Source: Paludibacteraceae bacterium
Lineage (GTDB): Bacteria > Bacteroidota > Bacteroidia > Bacteroidales > Paludibacteraceae
DNA: 64,000 bases
Direction: 5' to 3'
Assembly: GCA_017551675.1 (NCBI GenBank)
Contig: JAFZLC010000016.1
Span: forward strand, 17,579 to 81,578
A program made the position numbers and the translations under genes. Shown here piece after piece: positions 11,460 through 20,186 of this stretch. Numbering within the stretch: the stretch's first letter is position 1; each line of letters begins with the position of its first letter. The notes under the pieces were generated by a model. That model worked only from the letters and a program-made list of their open reading frames with translations, was not told the origin of the DNA and did not search any database.

Positions 11460-12437
11460 TTATTTCTTTGTAATTTTAATTTCAGTGACGACATTAACAT
11501 CGTTGTTTTCTGCCTTTCCGCTGATTGTACTGGTTCCACTCAATGAATTTAGCCATTTGGAAGAGCTATCAAGTGCATAGTTGAATGTGTCGGTGATATT
11601 CAAATCAAAGGATTCCTTATATTTTTTCTCAAATTCATCTCGTTGTTGCTGAATTATAGTATTCATGTCCACTTTTTCTTTATCTTCTTCGTTTTGAAAC
11701 AAAGCTGAAAGATTATTCATCATACTTGATGCTATTTGAATTCCAAAGTCTATGAATGCAGGCATTATATCTTCATTCGTCAAATTGGATGAACATTTCA
11801 CATTAGCGATAGTTCCTTTTGCGGATTCAAGTGTGTAGTTATACGAAGCAGGAATGTTGAATCCAAATGAGGTGGATATTTCTTTTTTTACCTCAACAGT
11901 TTTGTTAGGCTCTAGAGTTATGCCATTCAGTGAATGAATAAGAGCAATTTCATCCAACAAACCAGTTAAATAGATATCCTGCGCACCTCCTCCCATAAGT
12001 CCAAGTCCAAGAGAAACCATAGGATCGTCTTTTGAAATCTTTTTATATATTTCCTTCATAACGGCAATCACCTTGGCGGAGTCTGCCAAACCGATCAATT
12101 TACCTGTCGCATCCAGTTTGTAGTCGAATGTGATTTCATCGTATATTTTGAATAGAGCGGCAGCCATCTTGTCCGAACCACTCTGTTTCGGATTTGCGAA
12201 AGATGCATTCAGCGTATAACCATTAGCATCTTTGTTCACCACCGTTAGATTTATTACAAGCGAAGCTGTAATAATCGATTTTTCATCACCTGATTTTTTT
12301 GTTTCTTTCTTTTCGTAATTGAAGGAAACTTTATCACCCTTTTTCCAATTAGGCACGAAAGAAACTGTTTGTGCAGAAATGGTCATGCACAGCATCATAC
12401 TCAAGCAAGAGAGTATCAGACTTTTCATCTTATTCAT
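11460..12437 (-). CDS. Exported protein of unknown function, paralog B
   Basis: 325 residues. The N-terminus (MKSLILSCLSMMLCMTISAQ) is a signal peptide ending in the common SAQ site, so the mature protein is exported. No named domain is recognised. The mature part contains the shared strings FDYKLDATGKLIGLADS and IHSLNG and ends with a short beta-rich tail finishing in ITKK. It is a tandem duplicate of the gene at 12564-13502, with the same signal peptide and similar 5' flanking DNA. A soluble beta-rich lipid- or protein-binding role is possible but not shown. Confidence 0.75.
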   Translation of the reverse strand: MNKMKSLILSCLSMMLCMTISAQTVSFVPNWKKGDKVSFNYEKKETKKSGDEKSIITASLVINLTVVNKDANGYTLNASFANPKQSGSDKMAAALFKIYDEITFDYKLDATGKLIGLADSAKVIAVMKEIYKKISKDDPMVSLGLGLMGGGAQDIYLTGLLDEIALIHSLNGITLEPNKTVEVKKEISTSFGFNIPASYNYTLESAKGTIANVKCSSNLTNEDIMPAFIDFGIQIASSMMNNLSALFQNEEDKEKVDMNTIIQQQRDEFEKKYKESFDLNITDTFNYALDSSSKWLNSLSGTSTISGKAENNDVNVVTEIKITKK

Positions 12438-12563
12438 TTTTTTCTTTTAAAATTTTAAGTAGAGTTCAATATAATCTTTTTCTATAATTGGCAGAACTCC
12501 AACAGCCAATAAAGAAGAGTTGTTTTGAAATAAAAAATAAATATTTCTTACGAAAAAGGAATA

Positions 12564-13502
12564 TTATTTCTTTGTAATCGTAATTTCAGTGACGTTATCA
12601 ACAGTGTTGCCTCCTTTCTTTCCTTTAGCCGTATAGGTTCCACTCATCGAGTTTAACCATTTGGAAGAATTATCAAATGAGTAGTGGTAGATTTCGGTGA
12701 TCTTCAAATCAAAGAATTCTTTAAATTCTTTCTCAAATCCATCTTGTAGTTCCTGAATGCTCATAACGATCATCTCTGGGCTATTCTCAAACAAAGAGTA
12801 TAATTTTTGAACTCCATATTCAATGTATGCTGGCATTATATCTTCATTGTTCAAAATGGATGAACATTTCACATTAACGATATTCCCTTTTACAGATTCA
12901 AGTGTGTATTTATGCGTTGCAGGAACGAAAAATTCATCTGTAATAAAGGTCTTATTTCCTTTTGTCTCAATAGTTTTATTAGACTTCAGTGTCATGCCAT
13001 TCAGTGAATGAATATAGGAAACATTCTTCAACAAACTAGATAAATAGATATCCGATAACTTCTCTTCCATAGGTTCATATACAAGAGCGAACGTTGAGTC
13101 ATACTTAGCAATCTCTTTATGAAGTGCCTTTATATCTGCAAGCACCTTGGTGGAGTCGGCAAGTCCGATTAATTTACCCGTTGCATCCAGTTTGTAGTCA
13201 AATGTAATATTGTATTTTTTCAATAGTGTGTCATTCCTCTCGCCCGATCTATTAAAATTGACAAAAGATGCATTCAATGTATAACCATTCTCGTCTTTGC
13301 TCACCACCTTTAGATTTATTACAGCCGAAGTTGTATCATTGAATGTAACACCACCTGATTCTGTTGAAAACCTATATTCATAATAGAAGGAAGCCGTGTC
13401 ACCTATTTCCCAATTAGGCACAAAAGAAACTGTTTGTGCAGAAATGGTCATGCACAGCATCATACTCAAGCATGAGAGTATCAGACTTTTCATCTTATTC
13501 AT
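12564..13502 (-). CDS. Exported protein of unknown function, paralog A
   Basis: 312 residues from the ATG at 13502. A longer frame to 13574 exists, but its extra 24 residues encode no signal sequence, whereas starting at 13502 gives the same signal peptide as the neighbouring paralog. Conserved blocks with the paralog include the whole signal peptide, TVSFVPNW, NGYTLNASF, FDYKLDATGKLIGLADS and NEDIMPA; the regions between have diverged. No domain is recognised. A good promoter lies about 115 bases upstream, so the two paralogs are probably cotranscribed, perhaps with the FKBP gene. Confidence 0.75.
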   Translation of the reverse strand: MNKMKSLILSCLSMMLCMTISAQTVSFVPNWEIGDTASFYYEYRFSTESGGVTFNDTTSAVINLKVVSKDENGYTLNASFVNFNRSGERNDTLLKKYNITFDYKLDATGKLIGLADSTKVLADIKALHKEIAKYDSTFALVYEPMEEKLSDIYLSSLLKNVSYIHSLNGMTLKSNKTIETKGNKTFITDEFFVPATHKYTLESVKGNIVNVKCSSILNNEDIMPAYIEYGVQKLYSLFENSPEMIVMSIQELQDGFEKEFKEFFDLKITEIYHYSFDNSSKWLNSMSGTYTAKGKKGGNTVDNVTEITITKK

Positions 13503-13615
13503 CTTTTCCTTTTTGAAATTAAAGGAGAGTTCTATATCATCTTTTTCTATAATTGGCAGAACCCTAACCACCAATAAAGAAAAGTCATTTCAGGAGGGTC
13601 CCATAAAATGACCTT

Positions 13616-13647
13616 CAAAGTTAGCAGAAACCCCTTGAAAAAGCAAA
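13616..13647 (-). promoter_or_regulatory. Bacteroides-type promoter for the paralogous exported proteins
   Basis: On the minus strand TTTG (13644-13647) is followed after 20 bases by TAACTTTG (13616-13623), matching the Bacteroides -33/-7 consensus. Transcription would start near 13609, giving a leader of about 107 bases before the ATG at 13502. Confidence 0.65.
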
Positions 13648-13882
13648 TGCTTATATAAAATTCTATTCCTTCTCGTGTTTCATGATTGCAGCCAATTAAC
13701 TATTGCTTTTGTGGATGTCCGCCATTTGTATGATATGCGTAATGCGTTATATACTAGATGGTTGGATGTGATATTCATATTTGTAAGTATAATTCAGATG
13801 CTTTCTTAAATATAAAATCGGTTGGTCTGATAAACGATTTTTGTAAAATATTGGTTAGTACAATAACCTTTTTGTGTTAAAT
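13648..13882. other. Intergenic DNA between divergent genes, with repeated box
   Basis: This AT-rich stretch has no convincing open frame. Near its right end GATAAACGATTT occurs at 13832-13843 and again at 13895-13906, the second copy abutting the -7 box of the ATPase gene. Between them lies the inverted pair GGTTA-TAACC (about 13854-13869). These could be an operator, but this is inference from repetition and position only. Confidence 0.4.
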
Positions 13883-13914
13883 TTTGGTTATTACGATAAA
13901 CGATTTTATATTTG
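13883..13914 (+). promoter_or_regulatory. Bacteroides-type promoter for the DUF4143-type ATPase
   Basis: TTTG (13883-13886) and TATATTTG (13907-13914) are separated by 20 bases, a close match to the Bacteroides -33/-7 pattern. The ATG follows 18 bases after the -7 box, so the leader is very short. A copy of GATAAACGATTT directly precedes the -7 box. Confidence 0.65.
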
Positions 13915-13931
13915 CAATAAATTAGAGGCCT

Positions 13932-15128
13932 ATGGAAACGCTTTTTAAGAAACATAAGATGTTCATTTCGCAAACACAAATGAAGTTAGTTCGCGACATG
14001 ATAAACAAGGTTAGTTGGTCAAAACAATTAGTGGCCATCAAGGGCTCTCGTGGAGTGGGGAAAACAACGTTAATTCGACAATATATACGCAAGACTTATG
14101 GTGAGAATGCAGGTGAGGCATTGTATTGTGTTATGGATAGTCTCTACTTTTCCGAGCATTCGCTTCTTGGTCTTGCGGAAAAGTTTCATTTGATGGGAGG
14201 CAAGCATCTTTTTTTGGATGAAGTGCACAAATATCCAACATGGAGTCAGGAGATTAAAGAGATTATTGACCTTTATCCTGACATGAAGATTACATTTTCT
14301 GGCTCGTCTTTAATTCAGATTTTGAATGCGGATGCTGATTTGTCGCGTCGCGTCCTGTCGTATACGATGGAAGGCCTTTCGTTTCGCGAGTTCCTTCATT
14401 TTTATAAAGGTTTAGAGTTCCCTATTTACACATTAGACGATGTGCTTACAAATGCAGACGATATATGTGACAAGATTAATTCTGTCTGTCGTCCACAGCA
14501 AATGTTTGAGGAATATCTGCGAGTAGGGTATTATCCTTTCTATGACGGAAATGAAACAGAATATTATAGTAGGATTGAGAATGTTATTAACTTCATCATT
14601 GAGCAGGAACTGGTACAGTTCTGCCAAGTAGACGCTGCATATGTACGAAAGATTAAGGCGATGTTGCTGTTCTTGGCGGGCAATGTTCCTTATGAAGTGA
14701 ATATTGCCAAACTGTCATCGTATCTTGAGTTAAACAAGGTAACTGTTCTTAGTTATTTGAACAGTATGCAGAAGTCGGAACTCATCCATCTTCTCTATAC
14801 GGATAATAAGTCTGTTACTAAAATGCAAAAGCCGGATAAGATTTATATACATAATCCGAATATGCTTAATTCAATGGGTGTGAATTGCCCTATTGGTACA
14901 CTTCGTGAATGCTTTGTGGTGAATCAACTTAGTGTGGATCATGTTGTCGAATACGGACATTCCACGGGTGATTTTAAGATTGATGGGAAGATTATTTTAG
15001 AAGTGGGTGGCGAAGGAAAATCTTTTCATCAAATAGCGGATATCCCCGATTCCTATATTCTTGCCGATTCTTTGGAATTTCCAATAGGTAAGAAATTGCC
15101 TGTGTGGATCGTAGGAATGACTTATTAA
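13932..15128 (+). CDS. AAA ATPase with DUF4143-type C-terminus
   Basis: 398 residues. Walker A is GSRGVGKTT (residues 38-46) and Walker B is LFLDEVHKY (D96, E97); GSSLIQI around 116 fits sensor 1. The C-terminal half has the helical and winged-helix layout of the AAA_14/DUF4143 family (LSSYLELNKVTVLSYLNSM). Proteins of this family are widespread in Bacteroidales and archaea, often as single genes of unknown cellular role; some have nuclease-like C-termini. The gene stands alone with its own promoter and a very short leader, and it may be horizontally acquired. Confidence 0.85.
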   Translation: METLFKKHKMFISQTQMKLVRDMINKVSWSKQLVAIKGSRGVGKTTLIRQYIRKTYGENAGEALYCVMDSLYFSEHSLLGLAEKFHLMGGKHLFLDEVHKYPTWSQEIKEIIDLYPDMKITFSGSSLIQILNADADLSRRVLSYTMEGLSFREFLHFYKGLEFPIYTLDDVLTNADDICDKINSVCRPQQMFEEYLRVGYYPFYDGNETEYYSRIENVINFIIEQELVQFCQVDAAYVRKIKAMLLFLAGNVPYEVNIAKLSSYLELNKVTVLSYLNSMQKSELIHLLYTDNKSVTKMQKPDKIYIHNPNMLNSMGVNCPIGTLRECFVVNQLSVDHVVEYGHSTGDFKIDGKIILEVGGEGKSFHQIADIPDSYILADSLEFPIGKKLPVWIVGMTY

Positions 15129-15161
15129 ATGAAAAGATTTTGATACATTTTGTATTAAAAT

Positions 15162-15192
15162 GTTGGTTGCATGAAAAAAATAGTTATATTTG
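15162..15192 (+). promoter_or_regulatory. Bacteroides-type promoter for the small exported protein and rpe
   Basis: GTTG (15162-15165) and TATATTTG (15185-15192) are 19 bases apart, a good -33/-7 pair. The ATG of the small gene lies 27 bases downstream at 15220. Confidence 0.6.
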
Positions 15193-15219
15193 CAGACTAG
15201 AACGTTAAAAAACGAAAAA

Positions 15220-15588
15220 ATGAAAAAAATATTATTAGCTTTATTTTTAGTTGCGCTCGCTTTCGATGTGACTCCTAATGAGTACATGAAAGTTTCTCCA
15301 GAACGCCCTGTCGTTGATGGACAGAGAGTTTATATGGTTCGTAAGGGCTATTCTCGTCGTGACAAAATCGATTGGGTTCCTTTCAAAGGAGAATTCACTA
15401 ACTTCTATTATGAGCAAGGATATGAGTACACTATCTATGTTAAGGAGTATAATACTTCATTAGATTCTATCGAGGTAGTTAAGACTATTGCTCGTGATAA
15501 TAGTGAGGCTTATATGAAGCAATTGGAACTAAAGAAGAAAAGAGAGGCAAGAGCTGCAGCTAAGGCAGCAGAGGCTGGCAAGAAATAA
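15220..15588 (+). CDS. Small exported DUF4377-like protein
   Basis: 122 residues from ATG 15220; an earlier in-frame start at 15190 lies inside the -7 box and is rejected. The N-terminus MKKILLALFLVALAF is a short hydrophobic signal. The central part (VDWVPFKGEFTNFYYEQGYEY followed by TIYVKEYN, read as W-x2-F-x-G-x2-x-F-x-Y-x2-GYEY) resembles the DUF4377 module found in HslJ-like heat-shock lipoproteins. The C-terminus is a Lys/Ala-rich helix. It lies 3 bases before rpe. Function unknown; the domain assignment is by eye. Confidence 0.7.
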   Translation: MKKILLALFLVALAFDVTPNEYMKVSPERPVVDGQRVYMVRKGYSRRDKIDWVPFKGEFTNFYYEQGYEYTIYVKEYNTSLDSIEVVKTIARDNSEAYMKQLELKKKREARAAAKAAEAGKK

Positions 15589-15591
15589 TTT

Positions 15592-16242
15592 ATGAGTCAT
15601 TTAGTTGCTCCTTCTATGTTATCTGCAGATTTCGCTAATTTGCAGAGAGATATAGAAATGGTCAATAATAGTAAGGCAGATTGGTTTCATTTAGACATCA
15701 TGGATGGTGTCTTCGTTCCTAATCTGTCTTTTGGTGTGCCCGTTGTTGAAGCAATCCATAAACATGCAAAGAAACCATTGGATGTCCATTTGATGATTGT
15801 TGAACCCAACAAATATGTTGATGCTTTTTACAAAGCTGGTGCTCAACTCATCAACGTGCATTATGAAGCATGCTTGCATTTGCATTCAACCATTCAAAAA
15901 ATTAAGTCTTTGGGAATCATGGCGGGTGTGACGTTGAATCCTCATACGCCAGTCTCCGTATTGGAGGAGATTATCAAGGATGTGGATCTGGTCATGCTGA
16001 TGTCGGTCAACCCTGGGTTCGGTGGACAGAAGTTTATTGAGAACACGGTGGATAAGACTCGCAGACTGAAAGAACTGATTCAGAAATCTTCCTCAAAGGC
16101 TTTGATCGAGATTGATGGTGGTGTCAATTATGAAACAGGCAAACGGTTGCTGGATGCCGGCGCTGATGTTTTGGTGGCTGGCAGTTTCGTATTTGGAGCC
16201 CAAAACCCTACGGAAACAATCGCCAATCTGAAAGCATTGTAG
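15592..16242 (+). CDS. rpe: Ribulose-phosphate 3-epimerase
   Basis: 216 residues, the usual length. The TIM-barrel enzyme interconverts ribulose 5-phosphate and xylulose 5-phosphate in the pentose phosphate pathway. Diagnostic segments are APSMLSADFANL at the start, the metal-site HLDIMDGVFVPNLSFG, LDVHLMI, MSVNPGFGGQ and the phosphate-binding IDGGVN. It begins 3 bases after the small exported gene, probably in the same transcript, and is followed by a terminator and comEC. Confidence 0.97.
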   Translation: MSHLVAPSMLSADFANLQRDIEMVNNSKADWFHLDIMDGVFVPNLSFGVPVVEAIHKHAKKPLDVHLMIVEPNKYVDAFYKAGAQLINVHYEACLHLHSTIQKIKSLGIMAGVTLNPHTPVSVLEEIIKDVDLVMLMSVNPGFGGQKFIENTVDKTRRLKELIQKSSSKALIEIDGGVNYETGKRLLDAGADVLVAGSFVFGAQNPTETIANLKAL

Positions 16243-16259
16243 TAGTACAAGATACAGAA

Positions 16260-16290
16260 GAGAAACGTCATTGCGATGTTTCTCTTTTTT
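16260..16290 (+). terminator. Terminator after rpe
   Basis: GAGAAACGTC (16260-16269) pairs with GATGTTTCTC (16275-16284, one G-T pair) around a 5-base loop and is followed by a run of at least eight T residues. Confidence 0.85.
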
Positions 16291-16389
16291 TTACCTGATT
16301 TGCGTACTGCAATTTGTGATAAAGTCTATTTTGAATAACATCTAATTCCTCGATGGGAATGGATGGAACCGCTTTAAATTCTACCCTGC

Positions 16390-17958
16390 ATGAAAGATTT
16401 ATGTCGAATGCCTTTTGCTCGTTTGTTGCTACCCTTGGTTGTGGGGATTCTGCTGCAAAAATACCTCCCGTGCGAATTGCCATTGTCTCTTTTCTTGTTG
16501 CCACTTCTCTTCATTGCACTGCATTGGTTGCTGAAAAAGAGATATTCATACGAATCCAGATTTCTGTTTGGCATAAGTCTCTGTATCTTCTTCATGGGGA
16601 TTGCCTATCAGAGGAGTGCATGGCAAGAGAGACAGCTTCTGACGGATGCGTCTACGCTTCAGGACCACGTCTTGGTGAAGCTGATTGATGTTCCCGTTGA
16701 GAAAGAGAGGTCGATAAGACTTTTGGTGCGTATGGCCTCCGATTCGTTGCATAACGGTGTGAAATGGCAAATTCATGTAAAAAAAGATTCTGTGAGTAGT
16801 CGTCTGCAAGAGGGTGACTGGATTTGTTTCCATTCGAGCATGATAAGGAGAAGAGACGGGGAGAACTCTTCGTTTGACTATGAATCCTTTCTGAGAAACA
16901 AGGGTATTTCGGGCTCTTTTTATCTCCCGACAGGCGGTTGGACGTTTGTGGAGCATTCTCACGCTTTCTCATTTTACAGATGGTCTCATTCCATTCAAAA
17001 AAAGTTGGTGGATGTGTTTCGAAATCAAGGTATTGGAGGTGATGAGCTGGGTGTCTTGTCGGCTCTTTCGATAGGTGATAAGACGTTGCTAGACAAGGAT
17101 TTGAAGAATAGTTACTCCTCAACGGGAGCGAGTCATATTTTGGCGGTAAGTGGGTTGCATGTTGGGGTGGTCTTTTGGGTGTTCACACAATTGTTGTCGC
17201 AAGTTTTCAGAGGCGAGAAACGACGGAAGATGCGTGTGGTGCTCTCTTTGTCTGCACTGTGGGTTTATACGTTTGTGACGGGTTTGTCTCCGTCCGTTAT
17301 TCGAGCCTCCATTATGTTGTCGATGGTTTCCGTAGCCTTGTTGTTGAATCGACGGGCGATGGTGTTCAATACCGTCTTTGCCTCTGCCTTTATGATGTTG
17401 TTGTATTCTCCCAACTACTTGTTTGATGTGGGCTTTCAGTTGAGTTATGTGGCAGTGCTTTCCATTTTGGTCTTTCAGAAGCCTATTTATCAGGCTTTTG
17501 TGTTTCGCGCGAAGGCGTTGGATAAGATGTGGTCGTTGCTGTCGGTTTCCTTTGCGGCACAGTTGGGGACGATGCCGTTGACGCTCTATTATTTCCATCA
17601 GATAAGTAATGTCTTTTGGTTGTCTGGTTTTATTGTGATACCCTTGTCGACCGTGATAATTTATTTGTCTATTTTTCTGTGGACGATTCACTGGGTTCCC
17701 TATGTGAGTGGGTTGACAGCCTTCTTGGTGGAGAAGAGTGTGATATGCATGAATTTTTCAATATCGAAGATGGAGTCGTTTCACGGAATTGTCTGTTCCA
17801 ACGTAAGGTTTGAAATGGTTGATTTGGTGCTTGTAGGCACGTTATTATGCCTGTTAGCTATGTATGTTCAGAAGAAAACATTTTTGCGAGTATTTTCATT
17901 CTTGATTGTTGTGTTTGTTTACTCCGTATATCAGTCGATATACAAAATTTTTTTGTAA
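16390..17958 (+). CDS. ComEC/Rec2-family competence membrane protein
   Basis: 522 residues, a polytopic membrane protein. The N-terminal part has two hydrophobic segments and a soluble OB-like DUF4131 region (about 60-190). It is followed by the Competence core with LSALSIGDKTLL and TGASHILAVSGLHVG and many membrane helices. ComEC forms the inner-membrane channel for incoming single-stranded DNA in natural transformation. The metallo-beta-lactamase domain at the C-terminus of longer homologs is absent; the protein ends after the last helices. It is followed after 28 bases by the DHH phosphoesterase. Confidence 0.88.
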   Translation: MKDLCRMPFARLLLPLVVGILLQKYLPCELPLSLFLLPLLFIALHWLLKKRYSYESRFLFGISLCIFFMGIAYQRSAWQERQLLTDASTLQDHVLVKLIDVPVEKERSIRLLVRMASDSLHNGVKWQIHVKKDSVSSRLQEGDWICFHSSMIRRRDGENSSFDYESFLRNKGISGSFYLPTGGWTFVEHSHAFSFYRWSHSIQKKLVDVFRNQGIGGDELGVLSALSIGDKTLLDKDLKNSYSSTGASHILAVSGLHVGVVFWVFTQLLSQVFRGEKRRKMRVVLSLSALWVYTFVTGLSPSVIRASIMLSMVSVALLLNRRAMVFNTVFASAFMMLLYSPNYLFDVGFQLSYVAVLSILVFQKPIYQAFVFRAKALDKMWSLLSVSFAAQLGTMPLTLYYFHQISNVFWLSGFIVIPLSTVIIYLSIFLWTIHWVPYVSGLTAFLVEKSVICMNFSISKMESFHGIVCSNVRFEMVDLVLVGTLLCLLAMYVQKKTFLRVFSFLIVVFVYSVYQSIYKIFL

Positions 17959-17986
17959 CTTTACGGCCTAAATATAGAAGAAGAGT

Positions 17987-19039
17987 ATGATATCAAAGAT
18001 TATCAAAGAAGAATTGATCCAAGCAGCGAAAGATGAGATAGATTCTGCGAATGACATCGTGATTGTTTCTCATATCTCTCCAGATGGTGACGCTATTGGT
18101 TCATCATTGGCATTTGCCAATTTTCTAGGAACATTAGACAAGAGGGTAAAGGTCATTGTCCCTACGGCATATCCTGATTATTTTGGATGGATGCCAGGAG
18201 CTAAGGACATCCTTGTTTACGCTGAAAACAAAGAGGAGGCGGATGAAATTATTAAGAAAACCGAATTAATCGTTGCACTAGACTTTAATGTGTTGAAGAG
18301 AATAGGGGATATGGCTTTAGTTGTAGCAGATGCCCCTGCTCGAAAGGTGTTGGTGGATCATCACATTGATCCAGGTAGTTTTGCCGACATTGTGATTTCC
18401 TATCCGGAGATGACGTCGACAGCTGAAATGGTTTTCCGTTTAATTTGCCGAATGGGTTATTTCACGGATATGACGAAGGAGTGTGCCGAGTGTATATTCG
18501 TAGGATTGATGACCGATACTGGTTCTTTCTCCTTCAATTCAAATCAATCGGAGATCTATTCCATTGTCTCTGAGTTGATCAAGAAGGGTGTGGATAAGGA
18601 TGAGATACACCGTCGTGTGTACGACAACTATTCAGAGAGCAGATTTCGTTTGATGGGTTATATGCTGACCAATAAGATGAAGATCTATCCTGAGTATGGT
18701 GCTGCTCTGATGTGTCTGACAAAGGAGGAACTGGATCGATACAACTATAAACCAGGCGATGCAGAGGGATTTGTCAATATGCCATTGTCTATCAAAGGCG
18801 TTATCTTCACTGCATTGTTTAAGGAAGATGAGGAGAAGATCCGCATGTCTTTCCGTTCGCAAGGTGATGTGCCAGTGAATGAGTTTGCTGCAGAGTATTT
18901 CACGGGCGGTGGACATAAGAATGCAGCGGGCGGACAGTTGTATGTCTCAATGGACGAGGCTGTTCGTATTTTTGAAGAGAAGTTGCCTACATTGGCTGAG
19001 TGTATGATTGCAGAGAGAGATCGTCAGTTGAGTATATGA
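17987..19039 (+). CDS. nrnA: DHH-family phosphoesterase (NrnA-type oligoribonuclease / pAp phosphatase)
   Basis: 350 residues. The DHH domain shows SHISPDGDAIGSS (H29, D33, D35) and VDHHIDPG. The C-terminal DHHA1 domain shows the GGGHKNAAGG motif that binds substrate. NrnA-type enzymes degrade short oligoribonucleotides and dephosphorylate pAp. The stop overlaps the ATG of the next gene (ATGA), so it heads a translationally coupled run with two FKBP-fold lipoproteins, the SpoU methyltransferase and the M23-like protein. A weak -7-like TAACTTTA overlaps the comEC stop. Confidence 0.93.
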   Translation: MISKIIKEELIQAAKDEIDSANDIVIVSHISPDGDAIGSSLAFANFLGTLDKRVKVIVPTAYPDYFGWMPGAKDILVYAENKEEADEIIKKTELIVALDFNVLKRIGDMALVVADAPARKVLVDHHIDPGSFADIVISYPEMTSTAEMVFRLICRMGYFTDMTKECAECIFVGLMTDTGSFSFNSNQSEIYSIVSELIKKGVDKDEIHRRVYDNYSESRFRLMGYMLTNKMKIYPEYGAALMCLTKEELDRYNYKPGDAEGFVNMPLSIKGVIFTALFKEDEEKIRMSFRSQGDVPVNEFAAEYFTGGGHKNAAGGQLYVSMDEAVRIFEEKLPTLAECMIAERDRQLSI

Positions 19040-19572
19040 TAAACAAATTGAACTATATACTGAGTGTGTGTCTGGTCTTGTTGATGGCTTGTCAAGATCC
19101 AGCTCCGCAGGTTCCTTACAACAAAATACCAAAAGAGAACCCGACAGAGAGTCTGATTGAGATGAACAAGGAGTTTGCCGCCATCGAAGACAGTTTGATT
19201 CGTGCTTATATAGATTCTTTGTCCCTCCCGTTCACAACAACGAAGAGTGGATTGCGTTATTATATTACCAATCAAGGAGAAGGTGATACCATCTCTTTGG
19301 CAGATCAGGTGACATTCCGCTATTCTGTTAAACTATTGGATGGAAGTACATGTGATAAGCTGACAGATGTGGTTAAGACAGAGAACTTGGGACATTGTGA
19401 TATGGAACGAGGCTACAGAGAGGCGTTGCTACTGATGAAACAATCGAGTAGTGGCGTTTTTGTGATGCCTTCTTTCCTTGCTTATGGAGTGATTGGCGTA
19501 CCTAAGTGCATTCCTGCATGGACCCCGGTTGAGTGTACAATCACCGTTATAGAAGTAAAAAGAGATAGATGA
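19036..19572 (+). CDS. FKBP-type peptidyl-prolyl isomerase, lipoprotein
   Basis: 178 residues from the ATG at 19036, which overlaps the nrnA stop by 4 bases; an upstream in-frame start would put the signal peptide 12 residues inside and is rejected. The signal ends in LLMAC, a lipobox, so the protein is probably anchored in the outer membrane. The FKBP domain (about 80-178) has DQVTFRYSVKLLDG, a GYREALLLM helix, the loop SFLAYGVIG and the final ECTITVIEV strand. GldI-like lipoprotein isomerases of this kind assist folding of exported proteins. Confidence 0.85.
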   Translation: MINKLNYILSVCLVLLMACQDPAPQVPYNKIPKENPTESLIEMNKEFAAIEDSLIRAYIDSLSLPFTTTKSGLRYYITNQGEGDTISLADQVTFRYSVKLLDGSTCDKLTDVVKTENLGHCDMERGYREALLLMKQSSSGVFVMPSFLAYGVIGVPKCIPAWTPVECTITVIEVKRDR

Positions 19573-20183
19573 TTATGATAAAGAAAATGAATCGTTTTAA
19601 TGAAGTGAAAAGAGGATTGTTGATCCTTGCATGTGTATTATCACTCTTTTCTTGTAAAGACTCAGGGAAAACATATTCCGAATGGTTGGAGGAAGAGGAA
19701 GATGCTATTGAGGCTTTTATCAAAGGAAAAAACATATCCGTCACCACCTCCATGCCTACGGGTACGTCGGAGTGGATGGATGGTCAAAAAAGACTCTTTT
19801 ATAAGTACGAGTCCGGTGATCTCTCTGGTCTGTACTATCATCAAGTGGAGTTGGGTACGGGTAGAGAGCCTGAAACCAATTGGAAAGCTTATGTAAGATA
19901 TAAGGGCTATACGTTGGATGGAACTTTGGTTTATGACTGCACGTCAGCTACATCACCTGATCCTCTTTCATTCACCTTGGTGCAGAAAGCATCCAATGGA
20001 TATAGTTACGGAATCGCATTCCAAAATGCAGTACGCAACCTTCGGGTGGGCGGACATTGTCAGATAATCATTCCATTCAATCTTGCAAACGGTTCGTTGA
20101 CAACGGTCAAGGGCGGAAAACGCTCGGACTCGGAAGAACACAGACCGATGTATTATGAAATATGGTTGGTTGGATTGGAGTAG
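19569..20183 (+). CDS. FKBP-like lipoprotein, probably DUF4827 family
   Basis: 204 residues. Its ATG overlaps the previous stop (ATGA). The signal peptide ends with SLFSC, a lipobox with Cys about residue 29. The mature part starts with the acidic helix YSEWLEEEEDAIEAF and then resembles a diverged FKBP fold (WKAYVRYKGYTLDGTLVYD, GIAFQNAVRNLRVGGHCQI, PMYYEIWLVGLE). Several FKBP active-site aromatic residues are missing, so isomerase activity is doubtful. The pairing with a classical FKBP lipoprotein suggests a shared periplasmic role. The family name is from memory of similar neighbourhoods. Confidence 0.7.
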   Translation: MIMIKKMNRFNEVKRGLLILACVLSLFSCKDSGKTYSEWLEEEEDAIEAFIKGKNISVTTSMPTGTSEWMDGQKRLFYKYESGDLSGLYYHQVELGTGREPETNWKAYVRYKGYTLDGTLVYDCTSATSPDPLSFTLVQKASNGYSYGIAFQNAVRNLRVGGHCQIIIPFNLANGSLTTVKGGKRSDSEEHRPMYYEIWLVGLE

Positions 20184-20186
20184 AAG

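Noticed and set aside
17119..17691. A 190-codon open frame on the minus strand inside the comEC gene
   Set aside because: The product is low-complexity (rich in Arg, His, Gln, Asn) and is a shadow of the membrane-helix codons on the plus strand.
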